A stretch of 64,000 nucleotides of DNA from Mycolicibacterium frederiksbergense (GCF_029893345.1 NZ_JARXVE010000002.1:62001-126000); one strand, 5' to 3'; shown: positions 51,514 through 60,565, counted from the stretch's first letter. A program made the numbers and translations. Notes: a model not told the origin generated them from the sequence alone.

Positions 51514-52562
51514 CGGTAGTCGCTGGACTCGGCGAGTTCGGCGGCCGAGGCCATCAAGTCGGTCACCACGGGTCCGAAGGCCAGCAGCTTCTCATCGTTG
51601 CCGGCCCGCTGAAAGCCCTGTTCCAGCACGATCGCGAGCTTCCACTTGGCCAGCACCAGGTAGTAATCGAGGTCGTCGACCTGGCGTCCGGACACCTTGG
51701 CGTAGTGCGCCACCACATCGTCTCGCGAAGGCATTCCGCGCATATCGACGTAGCCCATCTCGGAGGCTGCCGGGTTTTCAGTGTCCGCCGTCTGATCTGC
51801 TCCTCGCGTGCGCGAAGGCCACGATTGCACCATCCAAGCCAGGTCCAGTTTCGGGTCACCCACCGTGCCCATCTCCCAGTCCACGATGGCGGCCAACGTG
51901 GCCGGGGCGCCGTGGCGGTACATCACATTGGCGAACTGATAATCGCCGTGCATCAGGCCGGGGATGAAGTCGAGCGGTTTGTGGGCCCGCAGCCAGTCGG
52001 TGGCCACCTGCAACCCCGGCAGATCGCGGTTCTTGATCCGGTCGAGAAACCCGATCCAGCGGTCGACCTGGCGTTCGTGGAAGCCGTCGGGCCGGCCTAG
52101 GTCGCCCAGCCCTTTGGCCTGCCAGTCCACCTTGGACAGCAGCGCGATGCCTTCGGCCAATTGGTAACTCAGCCCGGGTCGGGTGCTCAGGTCGGTGTTG
52201 AACGGCTCGGGCCAGCGGCCGTGGGTGTCCATCGGGGACCAGCCGTCGACGAAGCCCATCAGATAGAACGGCCGGCCGAGCACCGAGGCGTCCGGGCAGA
52301 CCCCGATCGCGGCGGTATGCGGGACGTCGGTGCCGTCGAGCGCCTCAATGATGCGCCACTCCCGCAGGATGCCCTTGTCCCGGTCCGGCGGTGCCCCCGG
52401 TGGCGGCATGCGCAGGACACAGGTGTGCTCGCCCCGGCGGATCTCGTAGATGACGTTCTGGGTGCCGCCGGACAGGAAGCGGGCCTCCAGCGGCTCACCC
52501 TTGCCCGTCAGCCCGGCGTTGTCCATCCAATCGGCAAGGCGTACAACATCAATGTGGTTCAC
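51510..52562 (-). CDS. aminoglycoside-phosphotransferase-fold kinase, acyl-CoA dehydrogenase-associated
   Basis: 350-residue APH/choline-kinase-fold protein. Catalytic loop HGDYQFANVMY with the Asp, and metal motif VDWEMGTVGDPKLDLAW. Such kinases next to an ACAD10/11-like acyl-CoA dehydrogenase are thought to phosphorylate 4-hydroxyacyl-CoAs or similar, as in human ACAD10/11, where kinase and dehydrogenase are fused. GTG 52562 overlaps the dehydrogenase stop by 4 nt (GTGA); a longer frame to 53396 is a shadow in that gene. Not an antibiotic-resistance gene by context. Confidence 0.88.
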   Translation of the reverse strand: MNHIDVVRLADWMDNAGLTGKGEPLEARFLSGGTQNVIYEIRRGEHTCVLRMPPPGAPPDRDKGILREWRIIEALDGTDVPHTAAIGVCPDASVLGRPFYLMGFVDGWSPMDTHGRWPEPFNTDLSTRPGLSYQLAEGIALLSKVDWQAKGLGDLGRPDGFHERQVDRWIGFLDRIKNRDLPGLQVATDWLRAHKPLDFIPGLMHGDYQFANVMYRHGAPATLAAIVDWEMGTVGDPKLDLAWMVQSWPSRTRGADQTADTENPAASEMGYVDMRGMPSRDDVVAHYAKVSGRQVDDLDYYLVLAKWKLAIVLEQGFQRAGNDEKLLAFGPVVTDLMASAAELAESSDYR

Positions 52563-53872
52563 AGGTTGCCCACTATGTTCTCGATGTTGGCCTCCAGGTA
52601 CTCGGCGTACTTCGCCTTTGCGGCGTCGCGCTTGCGGGGTATCCACTCGGTGGGCCAGGTGTCGGTGGTCGGTTGGTAGTCGCGTAGCACCTGCCGGGCC
52701 ACCGTGGTCTTGTGCACCTCGGTCGGTCCGTCGGCCAACCCCATCACCGCGGCCCCGGTGACCATGCCGAGGAACGGCATTTCGTTGGTGACGCCGAGCG
52801 CACCATGGACCTGCATTGCCCGCCAGGCGATGTCGTGCAGCACGGTGGGCATCGTCACCTTGACCGCGGCGATGTCCTTGCGGACCTTCTTGTAGTCGTT
52901 GTACTTGTCGATCTCCCACGCGGTGTAGAGCACCATCAGCCGGAACTGCAGCAACTGGGCGTAGGAGTCGGCGATGTAGCCCTGGACGAACTGCTTGTCG
53001 GACAGCCGGCTGCCCTGTGTCTCGCGGCTCAGGGCGCGTTCGCACATCATGTCCAGCGCTTTCTGGGCCAGTCCGATCGTGCGCATCGCGTGGTGAATCC
53101 GGCCGCCGCCCAACCGGGTCTGGGCGATCACGAAGGCTTGTCCCTCGCCGCCCAGCAGGGCTTCGGCGGGCACCCGGACATTGTCGTAATGGATCAGCGC
53201 ATGGCTGCCCCGGTTGTCCGGCTCGCCGTATAGTCCGACGTTGCGGACGATCTTGACGCCGGGAGTGTCGGTGGGCACCAGGAACATCGACATGCCCTGG
53301 TAGGCGCTGACGTCGGGATTGGTCACCACCATGACGATCAGGAACGATGCCGTTGCGGCGTTGGAGGAGAAGAATTTCCAGCCGTTGATCACCCAATCGT
53401 CACCGTCGCGCACCGCGCGGGTGGTGAACAGGGTCGGGTCGGCACCGGCGTGCGGCTCGGTCATCGAGTAACACGAGAACAGCTCGCCCTCGAGCAGCGG
53501 ATGCAGGTAGCGCTGCTTCTGTTCCTCGGTGCCGTAATGCGCGATGATCTCTGCGTTGCCGGTGTCGGGTGCCTGGCAACCGAACACGATCGGTGCCCAC
53601 TGCGAGCGGCCCAGGATCTCGTTGAGCAGCGCGAGCTTGAGTTGCCCGTACCCCTGCCCGCCCAGTTCGGGGCCCAGATGAGTGGCCCACAAACCCTTTT
53701 CGCGTACCTGTTCCTTGAGCGGGTCGATGGCCTGGCGGCGGCTGCCCTCCAACGGAGTGAACTGCAGGTGCGGCCACGCCAGGTCGAGCGGCTCGACCTG
53801 CTCACGTACGAATTCGTCGGCCCAGTCCAGCAATTCCTGATACTGGGGGTCAGTCTCGAAATCCCACGCCAT
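52559..53872 (-). CDS. acyl-CoA dehydrogenase, ACAD10/11-like
   Basis: 437-residue acyl-CoA dehydrogenase, long for the family. SMTEPHAGADPTLFTT motif, FFSSNA, GGGRIHHAMRTIG and VHGALGVTNEMP are typical of the ACAD10/11 group. With the kinase immediately downstream it probably removes a phosphorylated hydroxyl as an unsaturated acyl-CoA is formed. ATG 53872. Second gene behind the TetR, 15 nt after it. Confidence 0.92.
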   Translation of the reverse strand: MAWDFETDPQYQELLDWADEFVREQVEPLDLAWPHLQFTPLEGSRRQAIDPLKEQVREKGLWATHLGPELGGQGYGQLKLALLNEILGRSQWAPIVFGCQAPDTGNAEIIAHYGTEEQKQRYLHPLLEGELFSCYSMTEPHAGADPTLFTTRAVRDGDDWVINGWKFFSSNAATASFLIVMVVTNPDVSAYQGMSMFLVPTDTPGVKIVRNVGLYGEPDNRGSHALIHYDNVRVPAEALLGGEGQAFVIAQTRLGGGRIHHAMRTIGLAQKALDMMCERALSRETQGSRLSDKQFVQGYIADSYAQLLQFRLMVLYTAWEIDKYNDYKKVRKDIAAVKVTMPTVLHDIAWRAMQVHGALGVTNEMPFLGMVTGAAVMGLADGPTEVHKTTVARQVLRDYQPTTDTWPTEWIPRKRDAAKAKYAEYLEANIENIVGNL

Positions 53873-53887
53873 CGGGAGTCCTCCGAT

Positions 53888-54544
53888 CTAGGTGTTGATG
53901 GTGTTGAAGCCGGTGATCATCGCGCCGATATCGCGCGCGACAAGGTCGGTGAACGAGCGGTCGCCGTAACTGCCGCCGGCCCAGTGCCGGACGCCTTCGC
54001 TGACCAGGATCTGGGCCAGCCGGGACAGGTGGGTGACGTCGACGTGCGCGCCGAGCTTGCCGTCGGCCTGGGCGCGGGTGAAGAACTCACCGAACATGTC
54101 GGCGTCCTGGGTCTCCGGATCGACGTCCCCGGCCAGGATCCGGTGCTCGTGCCGGTAGCCCTCCAGGATCGTCTCGACGATCAGATCGGGCGGGTTGCGG
54201 GACATCGACCGCTCCAGGCTGCGCAGTGCCTCGGTGATCACCGCCATCACGTCGTAGTCGCCGATCAGCAGCGATTTGACCCGCTTCTGAGCCAGCCTGG
54301 TGGAGGTCAGGCCCACCTCGAACAGCACGTCCTCTTTGGCCGGGAAATAGAAGTAGAACAACGCCCGGGATACCCCTGCCGCCCGGCAGATATCGGCAAC
54401 CGTGGTCTTCGCGTAGCCGTTGGTGCGCCACAGCGCCATCGCGGCCTGGACCAAGTCACGCTTGGTCTGGTGTGAGCGGGCCCGTTGAAACGACGCCCGA
54501 CGTTGACCGCTGTCAGCAGATTCAGCTGCGGCTACTCGGGGCAT
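53888..54544 (-). CDS. TetR-family regulator
   Basis: 218-residue TetR protein. Helix-turn-helix LVQAAMALWRTNGYAKTTVA, then DICRAAGVSRALFYFYF, followed by the helical ligand domain. Divergent from the SDR at 54608 across 63 nt that contain TTGACGTCTGTCTAA (54578-54592), an imperfect inverted repeat and candidate operator. It leads the dehydrogenase-kinase-oxidoreductase operon and likely represses it and the SDR. Confidence 0.9.
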   Translation of the reverse strand: MPRVAAAESADSGQRRASFQRARSHQTKRDLVQAAMALWRTNGYAKTTVADICRAAGVSRALFYFYFPAKEDVLFEVGLTSTRLAQKRVKSLLIGDYDVMAVITEALRSLERSMSRNPPDLIVETILEGYRHEHRILAGDVDPETQDADMFGEFFTRAQADGKLGAHVDVTHLSRLAQILVSEGVRHWAGGSYGDRSFTDLVARDIGAMITGFNTINT

Positions 54545-54607
54545 ATTCGGACTCTAACAACGGATTCGCCTCTTGAAAATAGTTGACGTCTGTCTAATTA
54601 TCTCTGC

Positions 54608-55360
54608 ATGAATACACCGCTGCAGGGCCGCAGGATTCTGGTCACCGGCGGCGCCTCGGGTATCGGGGCCGCTGCCGTGGACGTGCTCGGTGCCGCGGGC
54701 GCGCACGTAGTAGCCACCTATCACCAGACGCCGCCGCCGGACCGCCGCGGGGTGAGCTGGTTGCAGTGCGACGTCAGGGATGCCGTCGCGGTCGATGTCA
54801 TGGTGGCTTCGGCGGTGCACACGATGGGTGGGCTGGACGTGCTGGTGCACGCGGCGGGCGTGTGGCAGCCGGGCATTCCGGGGCAGATCGATGCTGCTGG
54901 TATCGACCATCTCGTCGATACCAACCTGAAGGCCACCATCTTCACCAACCAGGCCGCACATGCCGCCATGCGCCAGACCGGCGGGCGAATCATCAACTTC
55001 GGCTCGGCCGAGGCTGTGATGGGTAGCCCGATCTCGGCGGTGTATGCGGCCACCAAAGGGGCGGTGCAGGCCTGGACCCGCTCGGCTGCCAAGGCTTGGG
55101 CGGCCGAGCGGGTAACGGTGGTGGCGCTGGCGCCCGCGGTCGAGACCCCCGGCGCGGACCGGCTGCGGGACTTCCTTGGACCCGAGGTGGCCAAGCACAT
55201 CGACCAGCAGCTGAAGATGACGATCCCATTGGGTGGCGCGCTCGGTGACCCGGCTCGTGATCTCGGGCCGGTTCTGGTGTTCCTGGCCGACGAGGGCGCA
55301 GGCTTCATCACCGGCCAGTTGATCGCTGTCGACGGCGGGCTGGCGATGCTGGGCGGGTAG
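54608..55360 (+). CDS. short-chain dehydrogenase/reductase
   Basis: 250-residue SDR. TGGASGIG at about residues 13-20, HAAG in place of NNAG, Ser in NFGSAEA and YAATK. Two modest departures, the His-Ala-Ala-Gly and the GSAE active strand, make the substrate group unclear. Divergent from the TetR; 140 nt before the P450 at 55501, which has its own promoter. Confidence 0.9.
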   Translation: MNTPLQGRRILVTGGASGIGAAAVDVLGAAGAHVVATYHQTPPPDRRGVSWLQCDVRDAVAVDVMVASAVHTMGGLDVLVHAAGVWQPGIPGQIDAAGIDHLVDTNLKATIFTNQAAHAAMRQTGGRIINFGSAEAVMGSPISAVYAATKGAVQAWTRSAAKAWAAERVTVVALAPAVETPGADRLRDFLGPEVAKHIDQQLKMTIPLGGALGDPARDLGPVLVFLADEGAGFITGQLIAVDGGLAMLGG

Positions 55361-55366
55361 CCCGGC

Positions 55367-55381
55367 GAGAATCGAATTCTT
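55367..55381. promoter_or_regulatory. GAGAA-N5-TTCTT near-palindrome (site 6a)
   Basis: GAGAATCGAATTCTT matches the recurring motif at 9 of 10 arm positions, 120 nt before the P450 start. Confidence 0.45.
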
Positions 55382-55455
55382 GCAGCTCAACGTGCCTAGC
55401 TGGAGGTCTGGCGTTGACGGGTAACCGCCGCTGTGGAAATGTTATGTTCATTGAC

Positions 55456-55470
55456 GAGAGGCGCATTCTC
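55456..55470. promoter_or_regulatory. GAGAG-N5-TTCTC near-palindrome (site 6b) in P450 promoter
   Basis: GAGAGGCGCATTCTC, 9 of 10 arm positions. TTGACG (55451-55456) immediately before it is a good -35; TACAGT (55472-55477) is a possible -10 with a short 15-nt spacer. A protein bound here would cover the promoter of the P450-ferredoxin operon. Confidence 0.55.
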
Positions 55471-55500
55471 ATACAGTGATGTATCGAACGGGAGCAGCGT

Positions 55501-56781
55501 ATGGCGATCGACCCAACCGGTATCGATTTTTTCCGCGATGAACGATTGGTCGACGACCCGTATCCGTTCTTCGAGGCCCTGCGCGACAAGTGCCCCGTCA
55601 CCCGCGAAGACCACTACAACGTGACCATGGTGACCGGTTGGGACGAGGCCGTGCAGGTCTACAACGACGCGGACACCTTCTCCTCGTGCCTCTCGGTCAC
55701 CGGCCCGTTTCCGGGTTTCCCGGTCCCGCTGGAAGGCCGCAGCACCGAGGACGTCACCGCGCTCATCGACAAGCACCGCGACGAGCTGCCGTTCAGTGAC
55801 CAGCTGCCCACGCTGGATCCGCCCACCCATACCGACCACCGCTCACTGTTGATGCGGTTGATCACGCCCAAGCGCCTCAAGGAGAACGAGGACGCCATGT
55901 GGCAGCTGGCCGACGACGTGCTCGACGGCTTCCTGGCGCCGGGTCGCGGTGAGTTCATCAAGGGTTTCGCCGGCCCGTTCACGCTGCTGGTGATCGCCGA
56001 CCTGCTGGGCATTCCCGCCGAGGACCGCGACGGCTTTGTGCAGGGCATCAAACAGCACTCCGGCGGTGGCATCGGCAGCACCAGCAGCGAGTCGCTGTCG
56101 CACAGCCCATTGGAGTTCCTCTACGAGCAGTTCGCCAACTACACCTCCGATCGCAGGGCCAACCCGCGTGACGATGTGCTGACCGGCCTGGCGCAGGCCA
56201 CCTTCCCGGACGGCAGCATCCCCGACGTCGGAGACGTGGCCCGGGTAGCGACCAACGTGTTCTCGGCCGGGCAGGAGACCACGGTCCGGCTGCTCAGCAC
56301 CGCGCTGAAGGTGTTGGGGGAGCGCCCCGACATCCAGCAGCGGTTGCGCGACGATCGCAGCCTCATCCCCAATTTCATTGAAGAGGCGCTGCGGATCGAG
56401 AGCCCGGTCAAGGGTGACTTCCGGCTGTCCCGCTGCCCGGTCACCGTCGGCGACACCGAATTGACCGCGGGCACCACGGTGATGGTGCTCAACGGGGCGG
56501 CCAACCGCGATCCGCGACGCTTCGAGGATCCCGACACCTTCGACCCGGCCCGCAAGAACGCCCGCCAGCACCTGGCCTTCGGCCGCGGTATTCACAGCTG
56601 CCCCGGAGCGCCGCTGGCGCGCGCCGAAACCCGGGTCGGGATCGAGCGATTGCTGGACCGGACCACCGACATCCGTATCTCCGAGGCCAAGCACGGCTCC
56701 GACGGCGACCGGCGCTACAACTACATCCCCACCTTCATCCTCCGCGGGCTCACCGAGCTGCATCTGGAATTCGACAGCTGA
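55501..56781 (+). CDS. cytochrome P450
   Basis: 426-residue P450. I-helix SAGQETTV (Gln in place of the usual His/Asp before ET), EEALRIESP as ExxR, and haem loop FGRGIHSCPGAPLA with Cys367. The ferredoxin gene overlaps by 1 nt, so the pair is co-translated. ATG 55501 follows GGGAGCAGCGT. Family not assigned. Promoter holds sites 6a and 6b. Confidence 0.93.
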   Translation: MAIDPTGIDFFRDERLVDDPYPFFEALRDKCPVTREDHYNVTMVTGWDEAVQVYNDADTFSSCLSVTGPFPGFPVPLEGRSTEDVTALIDKHRDELPFSDQLPTLDPPTHTDHRSLLMRLITPKRLKENEDAMWQLADDVLDGFLAPGRGEFIKGFAGPFTLLVIADLLGIPAEDRDGFVQGIKQHSGGGIGSTSSESLSHSPLEFLYEQFANYTSDRRANPRDDVLTGLAQATFPDGSIPDVGDVARVATNVFSAGQETTVRLLSTALKVLGERPDIQQRLRDDRSLIPNFIEEALRIESPVKGDFRLSRCPVTVGDTELTAGTTVMVLNGAANRDPRRFEDPDTFDPARKNARQHLAFGRGIHSCPGAPLARAETRVGIERLLDRTTDIRISEAKHGSDGDRRYNYIPTFILRGLTELHLEFDS

Positions 56782-56984
56782 TGCGAGTCAGGGTTGACGA
56801 GGACCGTTGTGCCGGCCACGGCATGTGCCTGACGCTGTGCCCCGAGGTCTTCGCGATGTCAGACGATGGTTGGGCGGTCGCCGATCCCGAAGAGGTCCCT
56901 GTCGGACTCGAGGATGCCGCCCGCGAGGCGGTGCAGAACTGCCCGGAACGGGCGATCAACGCGATCAGCGAAAACACAGACTAG
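56781..56984 (+). CDS. P450-type ferredoxin, [3Fe-4S]
   Basis: 67-residue ferredoxin. Cys10-AGHGM-Cys16 (CXX?XXC with His at the variable position) and CP near residue 53. An extra Cys20 (LTLCPEVF) is unusual for the type. Start overlaps the P450 stop as TGATG. Redox partner of the P450 at 55501. Confidence 0.92.
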   Translation: MRVRVDEDRCAGHGMCLTLCPEVFAMSDDGWAVADPEEVPVGLEDAAREAVQNCPERAINAISENTD

Positions 56985-56999
56985 AGAAAGAGATTCGTC

Positions 57000-57293
57000 G
57001 TGGGCGCAAAAGGTTACGTGATCATCACCGAGGACATCAAGGACCTGGCGGGCATGGGTGAGTATGCGAAGCTGGCGTCGAAGGCGATGGGCGGCGCCAC
57101 GATCGTGGCCGTCGACCAGAAGCCCGAAGTGATCGAGGGTGTCTGGCACGGTACGCAAACCGTGGTGCTGGAGTTCGAGTCCGTCGACGCCGCGCGCGAG
57201 TGGTACTACTCCGACGCCTATCAGAAAGCCGCGAAGGTGCGCCAGGGCGCCGCGGAGTGCAACGGCGTCATCCTCTCCGGTTTCCCTGCCTGA
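57000..57293 (+). CDS. DUF1330-type small protein
   Basis: 97 residues with the dimeric alpha-beta barrel features of DUF1330: KGYVIITEDIKDLAGMGEYA, then TVVLEFESVDAAREWYYSDAYQ. Role unknown; relatives are found beside oxygenases and hydrolases. GTG 57000 follows AAAGAGA, 15 nt behind the ferredoxin, and 13 nt before the LLM gene, all in one operon. Confidence 0.85.
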   Translation: MGAKGYVIITEDIKDLAGMGEYAKLASKAMGGATIVAVDQKPEVIEGVWHGTQTVVLEFESVDAAREWYYSDAYQKAAKVRQGAAECNGVILSGFPA

Positions 57294-57306
57294 TCGGGCG
57301 GCCGCA

Positions 57307-58224
57307 ATGCGTTACAGCATCACGCATCCGATGCACACTCACCCGTACCATCCGGATCTGGTGAGTGGCAGCGGAGTTGCCGCGGTGGCGGCGGCGGCCG
57401 AAGCGGCAGGCTTCGACGGCTTCGGGTTCACCGACCATCCCGCCCCGTCGCAGCGTTGGTTGGATGCCGGCGGTCACGATGCGCTGGACCCGTTCGTGGC
57501 CATGGCCTTCGCCGCGGCCCACACCTCCACGCTGCGCCTGGTGCCCAACATCGTGGTGCTGCCGTACCGAAATCCGTTCGTGGTGGCCAAATCCGGAGCC
57601 ACGCTGGATCTGCTCTCCGGCGGCCGATTCACCCTGGCCGTCGGAGTCGGTTACCTCAAACGGGAATTCGCCGCGCTGGGGGTTTCCTACGACGAGCGGG
57701 CCGAAACGTTCGACGAGGCGCTCGAGGTGATCCGCGGCATCTGGACCACCGACGATTACACCTTCGAGGGCAAGAACTTCAGCGCGCGCGGTATCACCGC
57801 ACACCCGCGACCGGTGGCGAATCCGCATCCGCCGATCTGGATCGGCGGCAACACGTCGGCGGCGCGGGCGCGGGTGGCTAAGCACGGCGACGGTTGGTGT
57901 CCGTTCGCCGCCTCGGCCGGCCTGGCTCAGACCGCGGGGACCGCCGCCATCGACTCACTGGACAAGCTGGCCGCCGGTATAGAGGATCTGCGCGCCCGGT
58001 TGACCGCCGCCGGTCGCGATCCGGACGCTGTCGACATCGTGTTCAACAACTTTGACGGGGGTAACCCCGGCGCCGACGACTTCAACGCGGATGCGTATCT
58101 GGCCGGTGTGGAGAAGCTGGCCGCGCTCGGGGTGACCTGGCTGCATGTGACGCTGCCCGGGGACAGCCTGGCGCATGCGCTGGAAGCCACCGAGAGCTTC
58201 GGCAAGTCGGTGATCGCGGCGTAG
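57307..58224 (+). CDS. LLM-class F420-dependent-type oxidoreductase
   Basis: 305-residue luciferase-like TIM-barrel enzyme. THPYHPDL, GFTDHPAPS, LPYRNPFVVAK, SGGRFTLAVGVGYLKREF and the IWIGGNTSAARARVAKHGDGW segment typical of the F420-using subgroup. Reaction unknown. ATG 57307 has a weak ribosome site, so translation may couple to DUF1330. Ends 7 nt from a convergent hydrolase. Confidence 0.88.
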   Translation: MRYSITHPMHTHPYHPDLVSGSGVAAVAAAAEAAGFDGFGFTDHPAPSQRWLDAGGHDALDPFVAMAFAAAHTSTLRLVPNIVVLPYRNPFVVAKSGATLDLLSGGRFTLAVGVGYLKREFAALGVSYDERAETFDEALEVIRGIWTTDDYTFEGKNFSARGITAHPRPVANPHPPIWIGGNTSAARARVAKHGDGWCPFAASAGLAQTAGTAAIDSLDKLAAGIEDLRARLTAAGRDPDAVDIVFNNFDGGNPGADDFNADAYLAGVEKLAALGVTWLHVTLPGDSLAHALEATESFGKSVIAA

Positions 58225-58231
58225 CCGCGAA

Positions 58232-58999
58232 TCAAGCTGGCGTCAGGGCGGCAACCGGCGTCGTCGTGGTGGCGTGCACCAGCAGCTCGGCCAACTCGCG
58301 AGGGCGGCTCAGGAAAGGCGAGTGCGACGTGTCGATCGTGAGCTGCTCAACGCCCAGGCGTTGGGTCACGGTGTCGGCCAGCCAGCGCGGCATGGAGCGG
58401 TCCTGCAGGCACCGGACGAAACTGCGCGGCAGATCCGCCGCCCAGAACTGCGGCACCGACACTGGAGTCACCGTGGTGTCGCCGAACCGTTCGGGGCCCA
58501 GGCGCTCGAAAGCCCAACGCGCCGTTGCCTCGTCACAATCGTGATAGAAGTAGCGCCACGCCCCGTCGAAGTCGGCGAAGTGCATCGCGCCGTCCGCATC
58601 GAAATGCAGGTAACCCAGCATCTCGCCGACGTCGCCGTCGAACTCGCTTCCCAGGTCATCTTCGGCCGAGCGCATCGCCATCGCCTCGGGGTAGGTTCGG
58701 CCCTCCCGGGGGAGCGCCGCGGCGAGATAGACGATGTGGCGCACCAGTTCAGGGGCGGCATCGGCGGCCAGCGTGGCGTCGAACCCACCGCCGGAATGCC
58801 CCACCAGTACATCCCCGGGTTGCATCACCTCGAGGATCGCGTCCCGCCGATTGGCCAGGGTCGATTCCTCATTGACCCGGGCGCCGTGACCTGGCAGGTC
58901 CACGGCGATGCCGTCGTGACCGAACCGCTGCACCTCGGCGATGGTGTGCTCCCAGCACCAGGCGGCATGAAAACCGCCGTGCACGAAGACAAACCGCAT
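58232..58999 (-). CDS. alpha/beta-hydrolase (EstC/hydroxynitrile-lyase-like)
   Basis: 255-residue alpha/beta-hydrolase of the short group that begins FVFVHGGFHAAWCWE. Nucleophile Ser in GHSGGG (about residue 70), late His in DTSHSPFLSRP. Esterase-type activity is likely. ATG 58999; a longer frame to 59164 overlaps the ferredoxin gene. Third gene of the P450 operon 60416 to 58232. Confidence 0.88.
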   Translation of the reverse strand: MRFVFVHGGFHAAWCWEHTIAEVQRFGHDGIAVDLPGHGARVNEESTLANRRDAILEVMQPGDVLVGHSGGGFDATLAADAAPELVRHIVYLAAALPREGRTYPEAMAMRSAEDDLGSEFDGDVGEMLGYLHFDADGAMHFADFDGAWRYFYHDCDEATARWAFERLGPERFGDTTVTPVSVPQFWAADLPRSFVRCLQDRSMPRWLADTVTQRLGVEQLTIDTSHSPFLSRPRELAELLVHATTTTPVAALTPA

Positions 59000-59013
59000 A
59001 CCCCGTGACCGGA

Positions 59014-59214
59014 CTATTCGTCTTTGATCGAGATGGCCTGCCGGGGGCATTGCCGGACCGCTTCGCGGATCTGTTCCTCGTTCTCCGGCGTCACGTCCTC
59101 TTGCAGGATGTGCAGGTAGTCCTGATCGTCGAGGTGGAATACCTCGGGGATGATGCCCATGCACACCGCATTGCTCTCGCAGATCTCGAAGTCGACGTGG
59201 ACTTTCTTACTCAT
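59014..59214 (-). CDS. P450-type ferredoxin, [3Fe-4S]
   Basis: 66-residue ferredoxin. Cys12-ESNAV-Cys18 (Asn at the variable position of CXX?XXC) and Cys56 in CP. ATG 59214 overlaps the P450 stop by 1 nt (TGATG); a longer in-frame extension into the P450 gene is rejected. Partner of the P450 at 59214-60416. Confidence 0.92.
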   Translation of the reverse strand: MSKKVHVDFEICESNAVCMGIIPEVFHLDDQDYLHILQEDVTPENEEQIREAVRQCPRQAISIKDE

Positions 59215-60416
59215 CACCTCAACACCCTTACCGGAACGTGGGAGTAGCCCGCCACGTTCTGCATCTGAACCCGTTGCAGCTGTTCCCATTTCACCTCGTA
59301 ACGAGGCATGAAGTCGAGCAGCTTCTCCAGTGCGATGGCGCTTTCCATCCGGGCCAGGGCCGCGCCGAGACAGCTGTGGATGCCGTAGCCCAGACCTAGG
59401 TTCTGTGCCTCGGTGCGGTCCCGCTCGATGTCGAATTCATCGGCGTCGGTGAACGCATCGGGATCGCGGTTGGCCGCCGCACTGATCAGGAACACCGCCT
59501 TGCCCGCCGGGATGGTGCCGCTGGGCACGTGGGCTTCCTTGAGTGTGTAGCGCACGTTGTACTGCACCGGCCCCTCGTAGCGCAGCAGCTCCTCGACGGC
59601 GGCCGGGACCTTCTCGCGGTCGTCGAGCAGTTTCTGCCACTGCTCCGGATTGCGCGCGAACAACACGATCGCGGTCCCGATGAGCTTGGTGACGGTCTCG
59701 GCGCCGGCCCCACCGAGCAGGGTTGCGAACCCGGTGATCTCGATATCGTCCAGGCGGCGCATCTGGCCGTCCTCACCGGGGATCTCCGCGGCGATCAGTC
59801 GGCTGATCATGTCGTCCTGCGGGTCCTCCCGGCGCTTCTGCACCAACCCGTAGTAGTACATCGCGGTGTCGATGTTGGCCTGCATGCCGGCCTCGGAGTA
59901 ACCGATCTGCCCGGGCTCGCGGGACAGGCTGATGTCGATCCAGTGCCGGACCTGCTGGCGGTACTCCGGATCGACCCCGGCCATCCGGGTGATGACCTCG
60001 ACCGGGAACGGGCCGGAGAAGTCCTGCACCACATCGAACTCGTCGGAATCGATCAGGCCGAGGTGATGATCGATCTGCTCGACCACGGTGTCACGCTGCG
60101 CCTGGATCATGCGCGGGGTGAACGCCTTGTTCAGCAGGCTGCGCATGTGCCGATGATCGGGCGGGTCCATGAAGATGATCGACTTCTGCGGCGGCTCGTC
60201 GCCCTGCACCATGGCCAGGTCGCAGCCGCGCGACGAGGAGAACGTCTCGTGGTCCTTCAGCGCCGCCGAAACATCCGAGTGCCGGGTCAGCGCGTAGAAA
60301 TCAAGTTCCTCGTTGTAGTACAGCGGTGCGTCATCGCGCATCCGTCGGTACATGTCGAACGGGTTGTTGAAGAACTCCTCGGAGAACGGGTCGAAAATCA
60401 CCTGGGCCTTGGTCAT
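59214..60416 (-). CDS. cytochrome P450
   Basis: 400-residue P450. I-helix GGAGAETVTKL, EELLRYEGP as ExxR, haem loop LGYGIHSCLGAALA with Cys349. ATG 60416 has a GGAGGAGGAACC ribosome site. First gene of the P450-ferredoxin-hydrolase operon. Third P450 of the window; family not assigned. Confidence 0.93.
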   Translation of the reverse strand: MTKAQVIFDPFSEEFFNNPFDMYRRMRDDAPLYYNEELDFYALTRHSDVSAALKDHETFSSSRGCDLAMVQGDEPPQKSIIFMDPPDHRHMRSLLNKAFTPRMIQAQRDTVVEQIDHHLGLIDSDEFDVVQDFSGPFPVEVITRMAGVDPEYRQQVRHWIDISLSREPGQIGYSEAGMQANIDTAMYYYGLVQKRREDPQDDMISRLIAAEIPGEDGQMRRLDDIEITGFATLLGGAGAETVTKLIGTAIVLFARNPEQWQKLLDDREKVPAAVEELLRYEGPVQYNVRYTLKEAHVPSGTIPAGKAVFLISAAANRDPDAFTDADEFDIERDRTEAQNLGLGYGIHSCLGAALARMESAIALEKLLDFMPRYEVKWEQLQRVQMQNVAGYSHVPVRVLR

Positions 60417-60474
60417 TGGCTGGTTCCTCCTCCACCGCGGGCTGGGCCGGAAGGGCTGCGACGCGTTACGGGAA

Positions 60475-60499
60475 ACTGTTGAACTGTAAAGCTAACAGT
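60475..60499. promoter_or_regulatory. inverted repeat upstream of the minus-strand P450
   Basis: ACTGTT (60475-60480) and AACAGT (60494-60499) frame an AT-richer segment 59 nt before the P450 start. ACAGTT also occurs inside on the minus strand. Candidate operator; not the GAGAA-N5-TTCTC motif. Confidence 0.35.
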
Positions 60500-60565
60500 A
60501 ATCCTCTTGGGAACGTTTGGAAAGCGCAAAAATGCGCGCTGATCAGGTCGCGGCGATGTGCGGAC

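Noticed and set aside
51510..52562. Aminoglycoside resistance gene
   Set aside because: The APH fold is present, but overlap with an ACAD10/11-like dehydrogenase points to acyl-CoA metabolism.
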